A stretch of DNA of 64,000 nt. It comes from Anaerolineales bacterium UBA2181 (GTDB taxonomy: Bacteria; Chloroflexota; Anaerolineae; Promineifilales; UBA4811). The stretch lies in assembly GCA_002328075.1 (NCBI GenBank), contig DCVT01000037.1:85336-149335 (forward strand), in the 5' to 3' direction. The translations under genes and the position numbers were made by a program. The notes beneath the pieces are model-generated. The model ran no database searches. It worked only from the letters and a program-made list of their open reading frames with translations, and was not told the DNA's origin. This document shows positions 17,493 to 26,363 of the stretch, piece by piece. Each line of letters starts with the position of its first letter. Within the stretch, counting starts at the first letter, position 1.

Positions 17493-17870
17493 TGCGTGGA
17501 TCGTTAGCCTGCCTGTCCAGCCATACTGATACGATGTGAGCCTACCTGGAAAGCGTGGCCGGCATTTGGTACTGCGAATTCGATTCAAAGTCGGATGTTC
17601 TATTTTAATCACAATCATAAACAAGTACTTGACAAAGCCGGCCGTTTTGAGTAGAATATACGACGTGATGTCAGGTTGTGCCCAGTTCTGATTTCCCCAA
17701 AGGACGGCCAGGTTGGCCGCTGGGTTTCGGCAGGCGCGTGATGGCTCTCGCAGGGCAACACAGCTCGGCCCATCCACCTTTTGTCGCAGATTCGGCATGT
17801 TGGCCCGCTCAGCAAACCGGCCTCGGTTTTTCGCTAGGTGATATGCCAGAAACCGGAAAGGGAGTCCCAG
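17493..17870 (+). promoter_or_regulatory. Promoter and 200-base leader upstream of the first ubiD
   Basis: TTGACA (17629-17634), 17-bp spacer, TAGAAT (17652-17657) form a clear promoter. Transcription from about 17664 leaves a leader of roughly 205 bases before the ubiD start at 17871, long enough for a structured control element; no named riboswitch is recognised. A 67-codon frame in it (17678-17881) has no ribosome site and is not called. Nothing is seen in 17493-17628. Confidence 0.7.
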
Positions 17871-19235
17871 ATGCCTCATGATTTTCGCAGTCTGATCTAC
17901 ACGCTGGAGGAGCAGGGACAGCTCTTGCGCGTCGGTCGCGAGGTCGATCCCGAATACGAGGTGAATGCCGTCATCAAACGGGTTCAAAAGTCCGTCAACC
18001 AACCCATCCTATTTGAGAAGGTTCGTGGCGCTCGATTCTCGCTTGTCTCCAACGTCTTTGGCCGGCGCGATTCCGTGCCCCTGTCGTTAGGGTTGCCCAA
18101 GAGCCATCTTCTTGCCGAGATGACCGAGCGGGAGGCGAACCCAATCCCGGTCCGCCGGTCTGATCAAGGTCCAGTGCAGGAAGTGGTTCAAGTGGGATCA
18201 CAGGTGAACCTGGAGGAGCTGCCGATCATTGTGCATTCGGAGGGCGACGCCGGTCGGTATATCACCGGAGGTGTGCTGATCGCCAAACACCCGGACACCG
18301 GGGTGAATAATGCGTCATGGAACCGCGTCCAACTGGTTAGCGACGACAAGTTGCGTGTGCGGATGATGCCACCCCAGCATCTGGGTCGGCTCCATGCGCT
18401 GGCAGAGGAACGGGGCCAGCCGCTAGAGACCGCCATCGTCATTGGTGCTCCGCCCGGCCTGATGTTCAGCGCCGCCAGCAAGATCCCCTTTGAAACCGAC
18501 GAGCTGGAGGTTGCCGGCGCGTGGCAAGGTGAGGCCCTGGAGGTGGTTAGGTGCAAGACCATCGACTTGGACGTGCCGGCACATGCCGAGATTGTCTTGG
18601 AGGGCCAAGTCCTGCCCGGGACCCGGGAGGACGAGGGTCCTTTTGGCGAGTTTACCGACAGTTTTGTGCCCGTGATGAAGAACCATGTATTTCAGGTCAA
18701 GGCCCTCACACGGCGCCGTGATCCTCTTTATCACACCATCTTTGCCGGCGGCGAGGAGGATCTACGCCTCTTGGGCATCCCCATAGAACAGCAGGTGTTC
18801 AAACACGTCCGGCAATACGTACCGAGGATCGCGGGCATCTCGACCACCGGTTTTGTCTTTGGCGTGGTCATTGCCATCCACAAAGAGAACGAGGATCAAC
18901 CCAAGAACGCCATGCTGGCGGCCCTGGCTTCCTACGCCTGGATCAAACTCGCCATCGTGGTGGATGATGACGTGGACATTGAGGACGCGGCCGATGTGCT
19001 GTGGGCCGTGCAGACCCGCTGCCGACCGGATAGTGGCGTCATGCTGGTCCCAGGCGTGCCAAGTTATACGCGCGAGGACGTGCGAGCCATGCACTCGGGT
19101 AAGATGGCCATCGACGCCACCTTGCCGCTGGACTACCGGCGGGTTGGTCAGCGGCGCCGGGTGCCCGGCGAGGAGAGCCTGGACCTGAGAGATTACCTGG
19201 GTGACCAGATATCGGCCGTCCTGAGCCAGCGATAG
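17871..19235 (+). CDS. ubiD: UbiD-family decarboxylase 1
   Basis: Prenylated-FMN-dependent (de)carboxylase, 454 residues. The catalytic triad of the family is intact: Arg152 in NNASWNR, Glu255 and Glu260 in EGPFGE, with the same spacing as Arg173-Glu277-Glu282 of fungal Fdc1. ATG 17871 follows AGGGAG by six bases and replaces an earlier in-frame start at 17838. The protein would reversibly remove or add a carboxyl group on an aromatic, heteroaromatic or unsaturated acid. The cofactor would come from UbiX at 47584. It is the first gene after the promoter at 17629 and is followed closely by DUF4392 and isomerase genes. Confidence 0.93.
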   Translation: MPHDFRSLIYTLEEQGQLLRVGREVDPEYEVNAVIKRVQKSVNQPILFEKVRGARFSLVSNVFGRRDSVPLSLGLPKSHLLAEMTEREANPIPVRRSDQGPVQEVVQVGSQVNLEELPIIVHSEGDAGRYITGGVLIAKHPDTGVNNASWNRVQLVSDDKLRVRMMPPQHLGRLHALAEERGQPLETAIVIGAPPGLMFSAASKIPFETDELEVAGAWQGEALEVVRCKTIDLDVPAHAEIVLEGQVLPGTREDEGPFGEFTDSFVPVMKNHVFQVKALTRRRDPLYHTIFAGGEEDLRLLGIPIEQQVFKHVRQYVPRIAGISTTGFVFGVVIAIHKENEDQPKNAMLAALASYAWIKLAIVVDDDVDIEDAADVLWAVQTRCRPDSGVMLVPGVPSYTREDVRAMHSGKMAIDATLPLDYRRVGQRRRVPGEESLDLRDYLGDQISAVLSQR

Positions 19236-19253
19236 GCAGTAGAAAGGGCAAGT

Positions 19254-20315
19254 ATGAGTGGTATTCCTGTAGAAAACGTCGGTGAGGCCGTAGATCGTTT
19301 GATCACAGTGCCCATGTCCAACTGGGCCATCCTCAAGGGAATACCGGTCGGGCAGGTCTACGAAGCGTGTCGCGCCAAGGTGGGCGAACCGTTGTGCCTC
19401 CGGGCGGCCCGGATGTTGGTGGAAAATGTTGCCCCCGGTGACACTGTGATCTTTGTTACCGGATTTGTGATGTTGAGCTGCGGCAAGCCCGAGACCGATG
19501 GCCCGGTGGGTGCAGCAGCGCTGGCAAGAGCGGTGGACGTGGGGCTCAAGGCCACACCCATCTTTGTCACGGAAGACAGCGTCAAACCGGCTATGGCAGC
19601 CACTGCGGTCGGTGCCGGTCTTCATCCCTGGGACCCCGACTCGGCACGGCAGGGGATTCATCGCGCCATCATTGAGGGTTTTCCCATCGATCACCAGGCA
19701 GCCAGCGACGCGGCACATCGGATGCTCGACCGTTACCAGCCTTCGGCCGTCATTGCCATCGAACGGCCGGGATGGAACCGCAACCGCGTGCATCACAGCG
19801 GCGGCGGCTTTGGGATCTCAGAGTTCACTGCCAAGATCGACTATCTCTTTGAGGAGGCCAAAGCGCGGGGCATCCTGACGATCGGCATTGGCGACCTGGG
19901 CAACGAGATGGGCATGGGTTTTGTTGCCGACACCATACGGCGGCTCATCCCCCATGGTGATGTCTGTCAATGCCCCTGCGGCGGGGGAATCGCGGCCGCC
20001 TCCGAACCCGACCTCGGCATCATGACCAACATCTCCAACTGGGGTGCCTATGGGGTCGAAGCCTGCCTGGCGGCCCTGCTGGATGAGCCGGAGGTGCTGC
20101 ACGACGGTCCGGCTGAGCGCTGGTTGATCGAGGAATCGGTTCGCGGCGGGGCTATCGATCCGGTGTCCGGATTGCTCCGACCATACGTCGACGGCACCCC
20201 CACGCACATCAATGTTGCCATTGTCGAACTGCTGCACAGCATTGTTCATCACCGAGTACCTGGCAGCGTGTTTACCCGAGAATACCAGGCAACATGGACC
20301 AAAGGGAAAAAGTGA
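19254..20315 (+). CDS. DUF4392 / D-glutamate cyclase-like protein
   Basis: 353 residues with the DUF4392 signature in the second half: SAVIAIERPGWNRN (about 164-177) and IGIGDLGNEMGMG (about 212-224), the region containing the acidic active site of mammalian D-glutamate cyclase. Known relatives convert D-glutamate to 5-oxo-D-proline; the bacterial family is mostly uncharacterised. AAGGG precedes ATG 19254. It lies between ubiD and a maleate isomerase-like gene with almost no gaps, suggesting a step in the same pathway on a dicarboxylate or cyclic amide. Confidence 0.8.
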   Translation: MSGIPVENVGEAVDRLITVPMSNWAILKGIPVGQVYEACRAKVGEPLCLRAARMLVENVAPGDTVIFVTGFVMLSCGKPETDGPVGAAALARAVDVGLKATPIFVTEDSVKPAMAATAVGAGLHPWDPDSARQGIHRAIIEGFPIDHQAASDAAHRMLDRYQPSAVIAIERPGWNRNRVHHSGGGFGISEFTAKIDYLFEEAKARGILTIGIGDLGNEMGMGFVADTIRRLIPHGDVCQCPCGGGIAAASEPDLGIMTNISNWGAYGVEACLAALLDEPEVLHDGPAERWLIEESVRGGAIDPVSGLLRPYVDGTPTHINVAIVELLHSIVHHRVPGSVFTREYQATWTKGKK

Positions 20316-20318
20316 ACC

Positions 20319-21050
20319 ATGGAGATTCGGCGTAACCCCAACCTGGGCAAGAAACGGGTCGGCATCATCCTTCCCTCAGTCAACTGCATCATGGAGCCAG
20401 AGCTATATCACGTGGCGCCCAAGGGAATCGGGTTCTTCACCACGCGCGTGTACCTGGCTCAGACGACACCCGAGGCCTTGATACAGATGGAAGATGACCT
20501 TGACTCGGCTGCTCGGCTCCTGTCCACCGTCAATCCGGACGCGGTCGTCTATGCCTGCACCAGTGGCAGTTTTATCAAAGGACTGGGCTGGGACCAGGTC
20601 ATCATCGACAAAATTCAGGACATGGTTGGCTGCCCGGCCACCACGACGTCCACCGCTATGGTACAGGGGCTCAAGGCGCTGAACATCTGTCGCTTGGCGG
20701 TGGCCACTCCATACATGGATTCGGTAAACGAGAGGGAAGAGGAATTCCTGAACAAGAACGGATTTAATGTCGTTTCGTGCCTTGGCTTGGGACTTTCAGG
20801 ACCCGCGATTCGTGAACAACCTCCCGAGACGGTTTACGAGTTGGTGCGGAACGTGGACCGTACGGACGCCGACGGCGTGTTTGTGAGTTGCACGGATTTT
20901 AGAGCCATGGAGGTCATTGGGACCTTGGAGGCAACCTTGGGCAAACCGGTGGTGAGCAGCAACCAGGCCTCACTCTGGGCGCTCCTCAAGATGCTGCACT
21001 GCACTGGTGGCATCCCGGGATACGGTCGCTTGCTGGCGGAAATGCCGTGA
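20319..21050 (+). CDS. Maleate isomerase / arylmalonate decarboxylase-like protein (Asp/Glu racemase superfamily)
   Basis: 243 residues with two half-sites, each with a cysteine in a conserved setting: VVYACTSGSF (about 76-85) and VFVSCTDFRAM (about 187-197). Both cysteines are needed in maleate cis-trans isomerase and racemases, whereas arylmalonate decarboxylase keeps only one, so an isomerase or racemase is favoured. Maleate isomerases occur in nicotinate-type ring degradation, where maleate becomes fumarate. It starts 3 bp after the DUF4392 gene. Confidence 0.85.
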   Translation: MEIRRNPNLGKKRVGIILPSVNCIMEPELYHVAPKGIGFFTTRVYLAQTTPEALIQMEDDLDSAARLLSTVNPDAVVYACTSGSFIKGLGWDQVIIDKIQDMVGCPATTTSTAMVQGLKALNICRLAVATPYMDSVNEREEEFLNKNGFNVVSCLGLGLSGPAIREQPPETVYELVRNVDRTDADGVFVSCTDFRAMEVIGTLEATLGKPVVSSNQASLWALLKMLHCTGGIPGYGRLLAEMP

Positions 21051-21123
21051 CCGGCCGCTGGTCGCTGGGACCTGATTCGACACCTTGCGTCGCTTGCCGG
21101 ACGCCAATTGTAGGAGGTCAAGT

Positions 21124-22881
21124 GTGGGAGTAGAACAGATAGCAGACGGGGTCATCGAAAAGGATGTCCTCGTCGTCGGTACGGAGGCAGCCGGCGCGGT
21201 GGCTGCGATCACTGCCAGTGAGGGTGCGGACGTCCTGATGGTGACCAAGGCTGTGATGGCAAAAAGCGGAGTCACCATCATGGCGGTTGCCACCTACACC
21301 GCGCCGCTGGATCAACGAGATGATCCGGCGACTGCCCTCAAGGATGCCATTATTGGGGGGCGGTTCTTGAATGATCAGCACCTATGCAAGATATTCACGG
21401 AGGAGGCCGCCGATACCGTTCGGTTGCTGGAGGGTTTTGGCGTCCGGTGGGCCAAGGATGGCGAGCGGTACAAGCAATTGCACATGCCTGGCCATAGTTA
21501 TGATCGCGGATGCTACACGCAACCCATTGGCACCACGGGCCGGCAGATCACTCGCGCGCTGGCCAAGGAGCGAGAGCGGCGCAAGGTTCAACTCCTCAAT
21601 GATACACTGGTGACCGATATCTTGGTGCAGAACGGTCGGGCAGTGGGAGCGACCGCCATTGACCTGCGCACCGGCCAATTCCTGGTCATCAAAGCCAAGT
21701 GCGTTGTCCTGGCCACCGGCGGCGGGATGGAGTTGTACAAAGGGAACTGCGCGTCCCGCGAGGCCACCGGCGACGGTTACGCGATGGCGTACCGTCTGGG
21801 ACTGCCGCTGCGGGACATGGAATTCGTCCAGTATTTTCCCACCGTTATGGTCTGGCCCAAACGGCTATTCGGGCAGCAGACGCCCACACGGTTGCGCTAT
21901 GAGCTGAATGCACAGCTTTTGAACTTTTTCGGCGAACGTTTCATGCGCCGCTATGATCCGGTCCGTATGGAACGTTCCACCCGGGACATTGTCGCCCGCG
22001 CCATCCAGACCGAAGTGCGCGAGGGGCGGGGGACTGAGCACGGCGGTGTGTATCTGGATGTGTCCTACCTTCCGCCCAAAGTCATTGATGCGGCCATCGA
22101 GCGGCTCTACCCGGGATACGACTTTGGGGGCGTGAAACTCCTTGACGAGGGGATCGACATTCGCCAGGAGCCCTTCGAAGTTGCCCCCGGTGCGCACTTT
22201 TTCATGGGCGGTGTCGTGGCCGACGAATGGGGTGAGGTCGGTCTTCCCGGGCTTCTCGCCTGCGGCGAGGTGGTCGGTGGAGTCCATGGCGCCAATCGGT
22301 TGGGCGGCAACGCGCTGCCCGACATGTCGGTCTTTGGTCGTCGAGCCGGAATCCGAGCCGCAGAGTTGGCGGCCGCACAAAAGGGATTCGTCGAGCCAAG
22401 CGACGCTCAGGTTGGCCAGATTCGCCAGCGACTCGAGGCGATCCGCACCCGGGAACCTGGGGTTCGTCCGCTGGACGTCCGCAACGAAATTCAACAGATC
22501 ATGGCGGACAACGTCCTGGCTCATCGTGACGCCAGCACCCTCAATACGGCGATCAACCGGTTGACAGCCATCCGGGCGGAAAAGCTGCCTCGGTTGGGTC
22601 TGACCACCGCCACCCGCTGCTACAATCTGGAATGGATGGTGGCGCTGGAAGCCGAGTTCATGGTGGATGTTGCCGAGCTGATTGCCCGGTCTGCTCTGGC
22701 CAGGACGGAGAGCCGCGGCGCCCATTTCCGGGCTGACTTTCCTACGGAAGACAACGACAATTGGCTAAAGAGTCTCTTTGTTCGCCAGGAAGGCGGAGCC
22801 GTCAGGCTAGAGGCGCGGCCGGCGGTCTTGGCGTACGTCACGCTGGACCAAGACACTGCCGGGCAAGAGGGGACCAAGTGA
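21124..22881 (+). CDS. FAD-binding fumarate reductase/succinate dehydrogenase-like flavoprotein
   Basis: 585 residues, flavoprotein subunit fold of the Frd/Sdh/L-aspartate oxidase superfamily. The N-terminal nucleotide site is DVLVVGTEAAGAVAAITAS (about 14-32), and the conserved FAD loop GGVHGANRLGGNALPDMSVF lies near 382-401. The capping domain segment REGRGTEHGGVYLDVSY (about 300-316) corresponds to the catalytic region of fumarate reductases. GTG 21124 has AGGAGGTC upstream. It is followed after one base by a small 2Fe-2S protein. Fumarate, another enoate, or succinate-type oxidation are possible; no membrane anchor gene is present. Confidence 0.88.
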   Translation: MGVEQIADGVIEKDVLVVGTEAAGAVAAITASEGADVLMVTKAVMAKSGVTIMAVATYTAPLDQRDDPATALKDAIIGGRFLNDQHLCKIFTEEAADTVRLLEGFGVRWAKDGERYKQLHMPGHSYDRGCYTQPIGTTGRQITRALAKERERRKVQLLNDTLVTDILVQNGRAVGATAIDLRTGQFLVIKAKCVVLATGGGMELYKGNCASREATGDGYAMAYRLGLPLRDMEFVQYFPTVMVWPKRLFGQQTPTRLRYELNAQLLNFFGERFMRRYDPVRMERSTRDIVARAIQTEVREGRGTEHGGVYLDVSYLPPKVIDAAIERLYPGYDFGGVKLLDEGIDIRQEPFEVAPGAHFFMGGVVADEWGEVGLPGLLACGEVVGGVHGANRLGGNALPDMSVFGRRAGIRAAELAAAQKGFVEPSDAQVGQIRQRLEAIRTREPGVRPLDVRNEIQQIMADNVLAHRDASTLNTAINRLTAIRAEKLPRLGLTTATRCYNLEWMVALEAEFMVDVAELIARSALARTESRGAHFRADFPTEDNDNWLKSLFVRQEGGAVRLEARPAVLAYVTLDQDTAGQEGTK

Positions 22882-22882
22882 C

Positions 22883-23206
22883 ATGGAGAATCACGTCTTG
22901 AAAGTCAAGGTTTTCCGGTTCGATCCTACCCGGGATGCAGAACCCCATTACGACACGTACGAGGTCTCGCTGGACGAACAGGAGACAATCATGGGCCTGC
23001 TCAAGCACATAGTTGAGCACCAGGATCCCAGTCTGGCTTTTCGCGAGAGTTGCCGTATCGGCAACTGTCTGATCTGCACTGTCAAAGTGAACGGGCGCAA
23101 GGTGTTGAGCTGTCGGGAAACACTCAAGGATGTGGCCAGCGATGAGCTCGTGCTCGAACCGGCCGCCGAGGGCCAGGTCATTCGTGATCTGGTCTGCGAT
23201 CTGTAG
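22883..23206 (+). CDS. 2Fe-2S protein resembling only the N-terminal domain of SdhB/FrdB
   Basis: 107 residues. The plant-ferredoxin-like domain of succinate dehydrogenase iron-sulfur subunits is complete: Cys57, Cys62, Cys65 and Cys77 in CRIGNCLIC and VLSC. The usual C-terminal domain with [4Fe-4S] and [3Fe-4S] clusters is absent and the gene ends cleanly, so it is a minimal partner rather than an obvious truncation. It starts one base after the flavoprotein stop; the two should form a soluble two-subunit oxidoreductase feeding or draining electrons through one [2Fe-2S] cluster. Confidence 0.85.
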   Translation: MENHVLKVKVFRFDPTRDAEPHYDTYEVSLDEQETIMGLLKHIVEHQDPSLAFRESCRIGNCLICTVKVNGRKVLSCRETLKDVASDELVLEPAAEGQVIRDLVCDL

Positions 23207-23265
23207 TGTTCCGTTTGAGTGTATGATTCCCTTCCAGTCTGCGCATTCTTGGAGGTGTCCACTAC

Positions 23266-24030
23266 ATGGTCAATAACCATCAAGCTGTAACTGTTCGAGA
23301 GCTTTCCAAGGTGTACGTCGGTCGCCAGGGTTCGGTTGAGGCGTTGCGTGAGGCGACCTTGGACGTCCCCAGCGGCTCTTTTGTCTCGCTGGTGGGTCCC
23401 AGCGGTTGTGGCAAGTCGACCCTGCTAAAGATCATTGGCGGCCTGATCACCAAGACGGCCGGCACGGTGCTGGTGGACGGGCGTGAGGTGACCGGGCCAC
23501 AAAGTGGGGTCGGCATCATGTTCCAGACGCCGGTTCTCTTTCCGTGGCGCACCATACTCCAAAACCTGCTGCTTCCCACTGAGGTGTATGGTCTCAAGAA
23601 AGAGGATTACGTCGACAAATGCCTAAAGCTGCTGGACATGACGGGTCTGTCGCAATTCAGCAAGGCGTACCCACGCGAGCTATCGGGCGGAATGCAGCAA
23701 CGGGCCGCCCTGTGCCGCGTTCTTGCTTACGACCCCGAGCTGTTGTTGCTGGATGAGCCCTTTGGCGCACTGGACGAGTTCACTCGCGAGCGGATGAACC
23801 TGGAGGTCTTGCGCATGTGGCACCTGAACAATCCGGCGATCGTCTTTGTGACCCACAACGTTGGCGAGGCGGTCTTTCTGTCGGACACGGTATGCGTCAT
23901 GACGCCGTGCCCCGGTTGCGTGGCCAAGATCATCGAAATCGACCTTCCTCGACCGCGCGAGGTCACGCTGATGAAGACCCGGCGGTACGCAGATTACGTG
24001 TTCGAGATCCGGGAGATTCTGGGAGTATAG
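23266..24030 (+). CDS. NitT/TauT/SsuB-type ABC transporter ATPase
   Basis: 254-residue ATPase with Walker A GPSGCGKST (about 43-51), Q-loop MFQTPVLFPW, signature LSGGMQQR (about 142-149), Walker B LLLLDEPFGALD and H-loop FVTHN. The Q-loop wording and length place it in the nitrate/taurine/sulfonate group that works with NMT1/THI5-like binding proteins. GGAGGTG precedes ATG 23266. It forms an importer with the permease 4 bp downstream and probably the duplicated binding protein at 32460. Confidence 0.94.
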   Translation: MVNNHQAVTVRELSKVYVGRQGSVEALREATLDVPSGSFVSLVGPSGCGKSTLLKIIGGLITKTAGTVLVDGREVTGPQSGVGIMFQTPVLFPWRTILQNLLLPTEVYGLKKEDYVDKCLKLLDMTGLSQFSKAYPRELSGGMQQRAALCRVLAYDPELLLLDEPFGALDEFTRERMNLEVLRMWHLNNPAIVFVTHNVGEAVFLSDTVCVMTPCPGCVAKIIEIDLPRPREVTLMKTRRYADYVFEIREILGV

Positions 24031-24034
24031 GCAG

Positions 24035-24922
24035 ATGGCTGACACCAAATTGACTGATAGTTCGAATGATGTCGATGGTCAGGCGGTTGTACCCGCTTCC
24101 GCCTTGGGCAACGGAAACGGCGTCAAGCCCTGGACTGCTATCACCCAAAGCAAGTGGTTTGGCTATGCCATGGTTCCGCTGGTTTTCATCGTGGCCGTCT
24201 CCATCTGGGAGGCCATCTCCCGCGCCGGAATGGTGGCGGCCATCATCCTTCCCGCGCCAAGCGCTATCGGCAAGTCGCTGCTAGAACTGGTCACCGCCCC
24301 GTTTTTCCCCAAACACGTCCAGGCCACGCTCTACGAGACCGTGGTTGGGTTTCTGATCGCGGCCGTGTTGGGTCTGTTCCTGGGGTCCATCATCTCCCAG
24401 TTTCCGATCATGCGCACGACGCTGTACCCCTACATCGTGGCTTTTCAGGTGCTGCCCAAGTCGGCGTTGGCCCCGCTTTTCATCACCTGGTTCGGTTTTG
24501 GCGTGGCCTCCAAAGTGGTGATGTCGGCCGTGATAGCCTTCTTTGTGGTGACCCTGAACACCATGGTTGGGCTGGAGTCGTATGCGGAAAACGAGTACTT
24601 GTTGATGCGTTCACTCCAGGCAAAAAGGTGGCAGATCTTTACCAAGCTCAAGGTGCCCTCGGCGCTTCCCTTTGTCTTTGCCGGTTTCAAGAACGGCATC
24701 ACGCTGGCTCTGGTAGGCGCGGTGGTTGGCGAGTTCGTCGCCGCGCAAGCCGGTCTGGGGCTTTTGGTCGAGGTGTACAACTTTCAGATGAAGATCCCGT
24801 TGGTCTTTGCGACCATCATCGTCCTGTCGTTGATGGGGCTGGCGCTCTATGGGATCATGGAATTGCTGGATCGTAAGATCGTCTTCTGGCGGACCTCTTC
24901 CTGGGAACAGGACATTCTGTAA
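24035..24922 (+). CDS. NitT/TauT-type ABC transporter permease
   Basis: 295-residue membrane subunit. A hydrophilic N-terminal tail of about 45 residues precedes a run of helices; the EAA-type loop is LLMRSLQAKRWQIFTKLKVP near 190-210, followed by GAVVGEFVAAQAGLG, typical of SsuC/TauC. It begins 4 bp after the ATPase stop. Substrates of the group include nitrate, sulfonates, pyrimidines and aromatic acids. Confidence 0.93.
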   Translation: MADTKLTDSSNDVDGQAVVPASALGNGNGVKPWTAITQSKWFGYAMVPLVFIVAVSIWEAISRAGMVAAIILPAPSAIGKSLLELVTAPFFPKHVQATLYETVVGFLIAAVLGLFLGSIISQFPIMRTTLYPYIVAFQVLPKSALAPLFITWFGFGVASKVVMSAVIAFFVVTLNTMVGLESYAENEYLLMRSLQAKRWQIFTKLKVPSALPFVFAGFKNGITLALVGAVVGEFVAAQAGLGLLVEVYNFQMKIPLVFATIIVLSLMGLALYGIMELLDRKIVFWRTSSWEQDIL

Positions 24923-24994
24923 CGTTTGGCTCCCCGCCCCTGCAGCGAGCCGGCCGGTCAACCTGCAAGTGAATCCACCAAGGCAAAGGTGTCC

Positions 24995-26329
24995 ATGATG
25001 TTGAACGATGTTCCATTAATCAGAACGGAGATCCCAGGCCCGCGGGCTCGCGGTTTACTGGAGCGTCAGAGCCGACTACTGGTATACACCCTGCCCAGCT
25101 GGGTGCCCGTCGTCTGGGAAAAGGCTGAAGGGGCGGTGGTGACCGATGTCGACGGCAATCGGTACATCGACTTTTCCTCTGGGGTCTCGGTGATGAACAC
25201 CGGGCACAGCCACCCAGTTTTCGTCGAACGGCTTCAGGCGCAGGTGGCCAAGCTCTCCCACTGTTATTTCTCGCCGACCGAGGTTCAGGTGGAAGCTATG
25301 GAAGCCCTGGCGAGCGTTCTGCCGCCCACACTCCGCCGGGTGGTCCTGACCAACACCGGCGCGGAAGGTGTCGAGATGGCGGTCAAGGTGGCTCGGGCGT
25401 TCACCGGCCGGAACGACATCATCACCTTCATGGGCTCGTTTCACGGCCGTTCTTCGCTGGATGCCGCCATGACGGGCATCTGGCATGTGCGCAAGGGAGG
25501 GGGGCCGCTGCCCTCTGGGCATATCCATGCCCCCTATGCCTACTGCTACCGCTGTTCCCTGGGTCTGGAGCGCGAGTGCTGCAACCTGCAGTGCCTGCGC
25601 TACCTGGACGACCTGATGATCACCTTTGCCCGCGGCGACACGGCCGCAGCGGTGGTTGAGCCTTACCTCGGGGTCGCGGGGTCCATCGTTCCGCCTCCCG
25701 AGTTCCTCCAAGGACTGCGCGCCTTTTGTGACCGGCACAACCTGCTGCTGGTGTTTGACGAGGTGCAAGCCAGCTTTGGGCGCACCGGCAAGATGTTTGC
25801 TTTTGAGCACTATGGCTTTCTGCCAGACATTGTCATACTCGGCAAGGGCATCGCCGGCGGGGTGCCCACCAGCGCGGTGGCGATGCGTGAGGACATATCG
25901 GACGCGCTGCGGGCGGTGGGTTGGCCCAGCACCTTTGCTGCCAATCCGCTCTCTTGTGCCGGAGTGACCGCCTCAGTCGAGGTCCTGGTCAAAGAAGGGC
26001 TGCCAGAAAAGGCTGCCCGCACCGGAAGCCGGATCATGGAACGGTTGAACGCGATGACTGAGCGCTATCCGCTGATCGGTGACGCCCGCGGCATCGGACT
26101 CTCCATCGGAGTCGAGTTTGTGCGCGACCGGATCAGCAAAGAGCCGGCCCGAGAGGAGTCGCGGGCGATTTTCGAACACCTCACGCGGTCGGGTCTTATC
26201 ACTCTGCCGCCAGGCGGGCTCTATAACAACGTGATCCGCATCACGCCTCCGCTGATGATCTCGGAGGAGCTGGCCGATCGAGGCATGGACTTGTTTGAGG
26301 ACGCCATACGGCAGGTCAGTGAGCGCTGA
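24995..26329 (+). CDS. Class III PLP-dependent aminotransferase (4-aminobutyrate aminotransferase-like)
   Basis: 444 residues from ATG 24995. The PLP aspartate is Asp255 (VFDEVQ) and the Schiff-base lysine Lys284 (ILGKGIAGG). The N-terminal part has VTDVDGNRYIDFSSG and the phosphate-binding TNTGAEGVEMAVK. A Cys-rich stretch at 184-200 (YCYRCSLG, CCNLQC) is a known feature of some relatives and may bind metal. It would transfer amino groups between an omega-amino acid and 2-oxoglutarate or pyruvate. The gene stands between the ABC permease and the first three-subunit molybdenum hydroxylase. Confidence 0.9.
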   Translation: MMLNDVPLIRTEIPGPRARGLLERQSRLLVYTLPSWVPVVWEKAEGAVVTDVDGNRYIDFSSGVSVMNTGHSHPVFVERLQAQVAKLSHCYFSPTEVQVEAMEALASVLPPTLRRVVLTNTGAEGVEMAVKVARAFTGRNDIITFMGSFHGRSSLDAAMTGIWHVRKGGGPLPSGHIHAPYAYCYRCSLGLERECCNLQCLRYLDDLMITFARGDTAAAVVEPYLGVAGSIVPPPEFLQGLRAFCDRHNLLLVFDEVQASFGRTGKMFAFEHYGFLPDIVILGKGIAGGVPTSAVAMREDISDALRAVGWPSTFAANPLSCAGVTASVEVLVKEGLPEKAARTGSRIMERLNAMTERYPLIGDARGIGLSIGVEFVRDRISKEPAREESRAIFEHLTRSGLITLPPGGLYNNVIRITPPLMISEELADRGMDLFEDAIRQVSER

Positions 26330-26363
26330 CGTGCCGGGTAGACCCGCTTAATGGATTGCTCGT

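Noticed and set aside
17678..17881. 67-codon frame in the ubiD leader as a small gene
   Set aside because: No ribosome site, overlaps the ubiD start, and low-complexity product.
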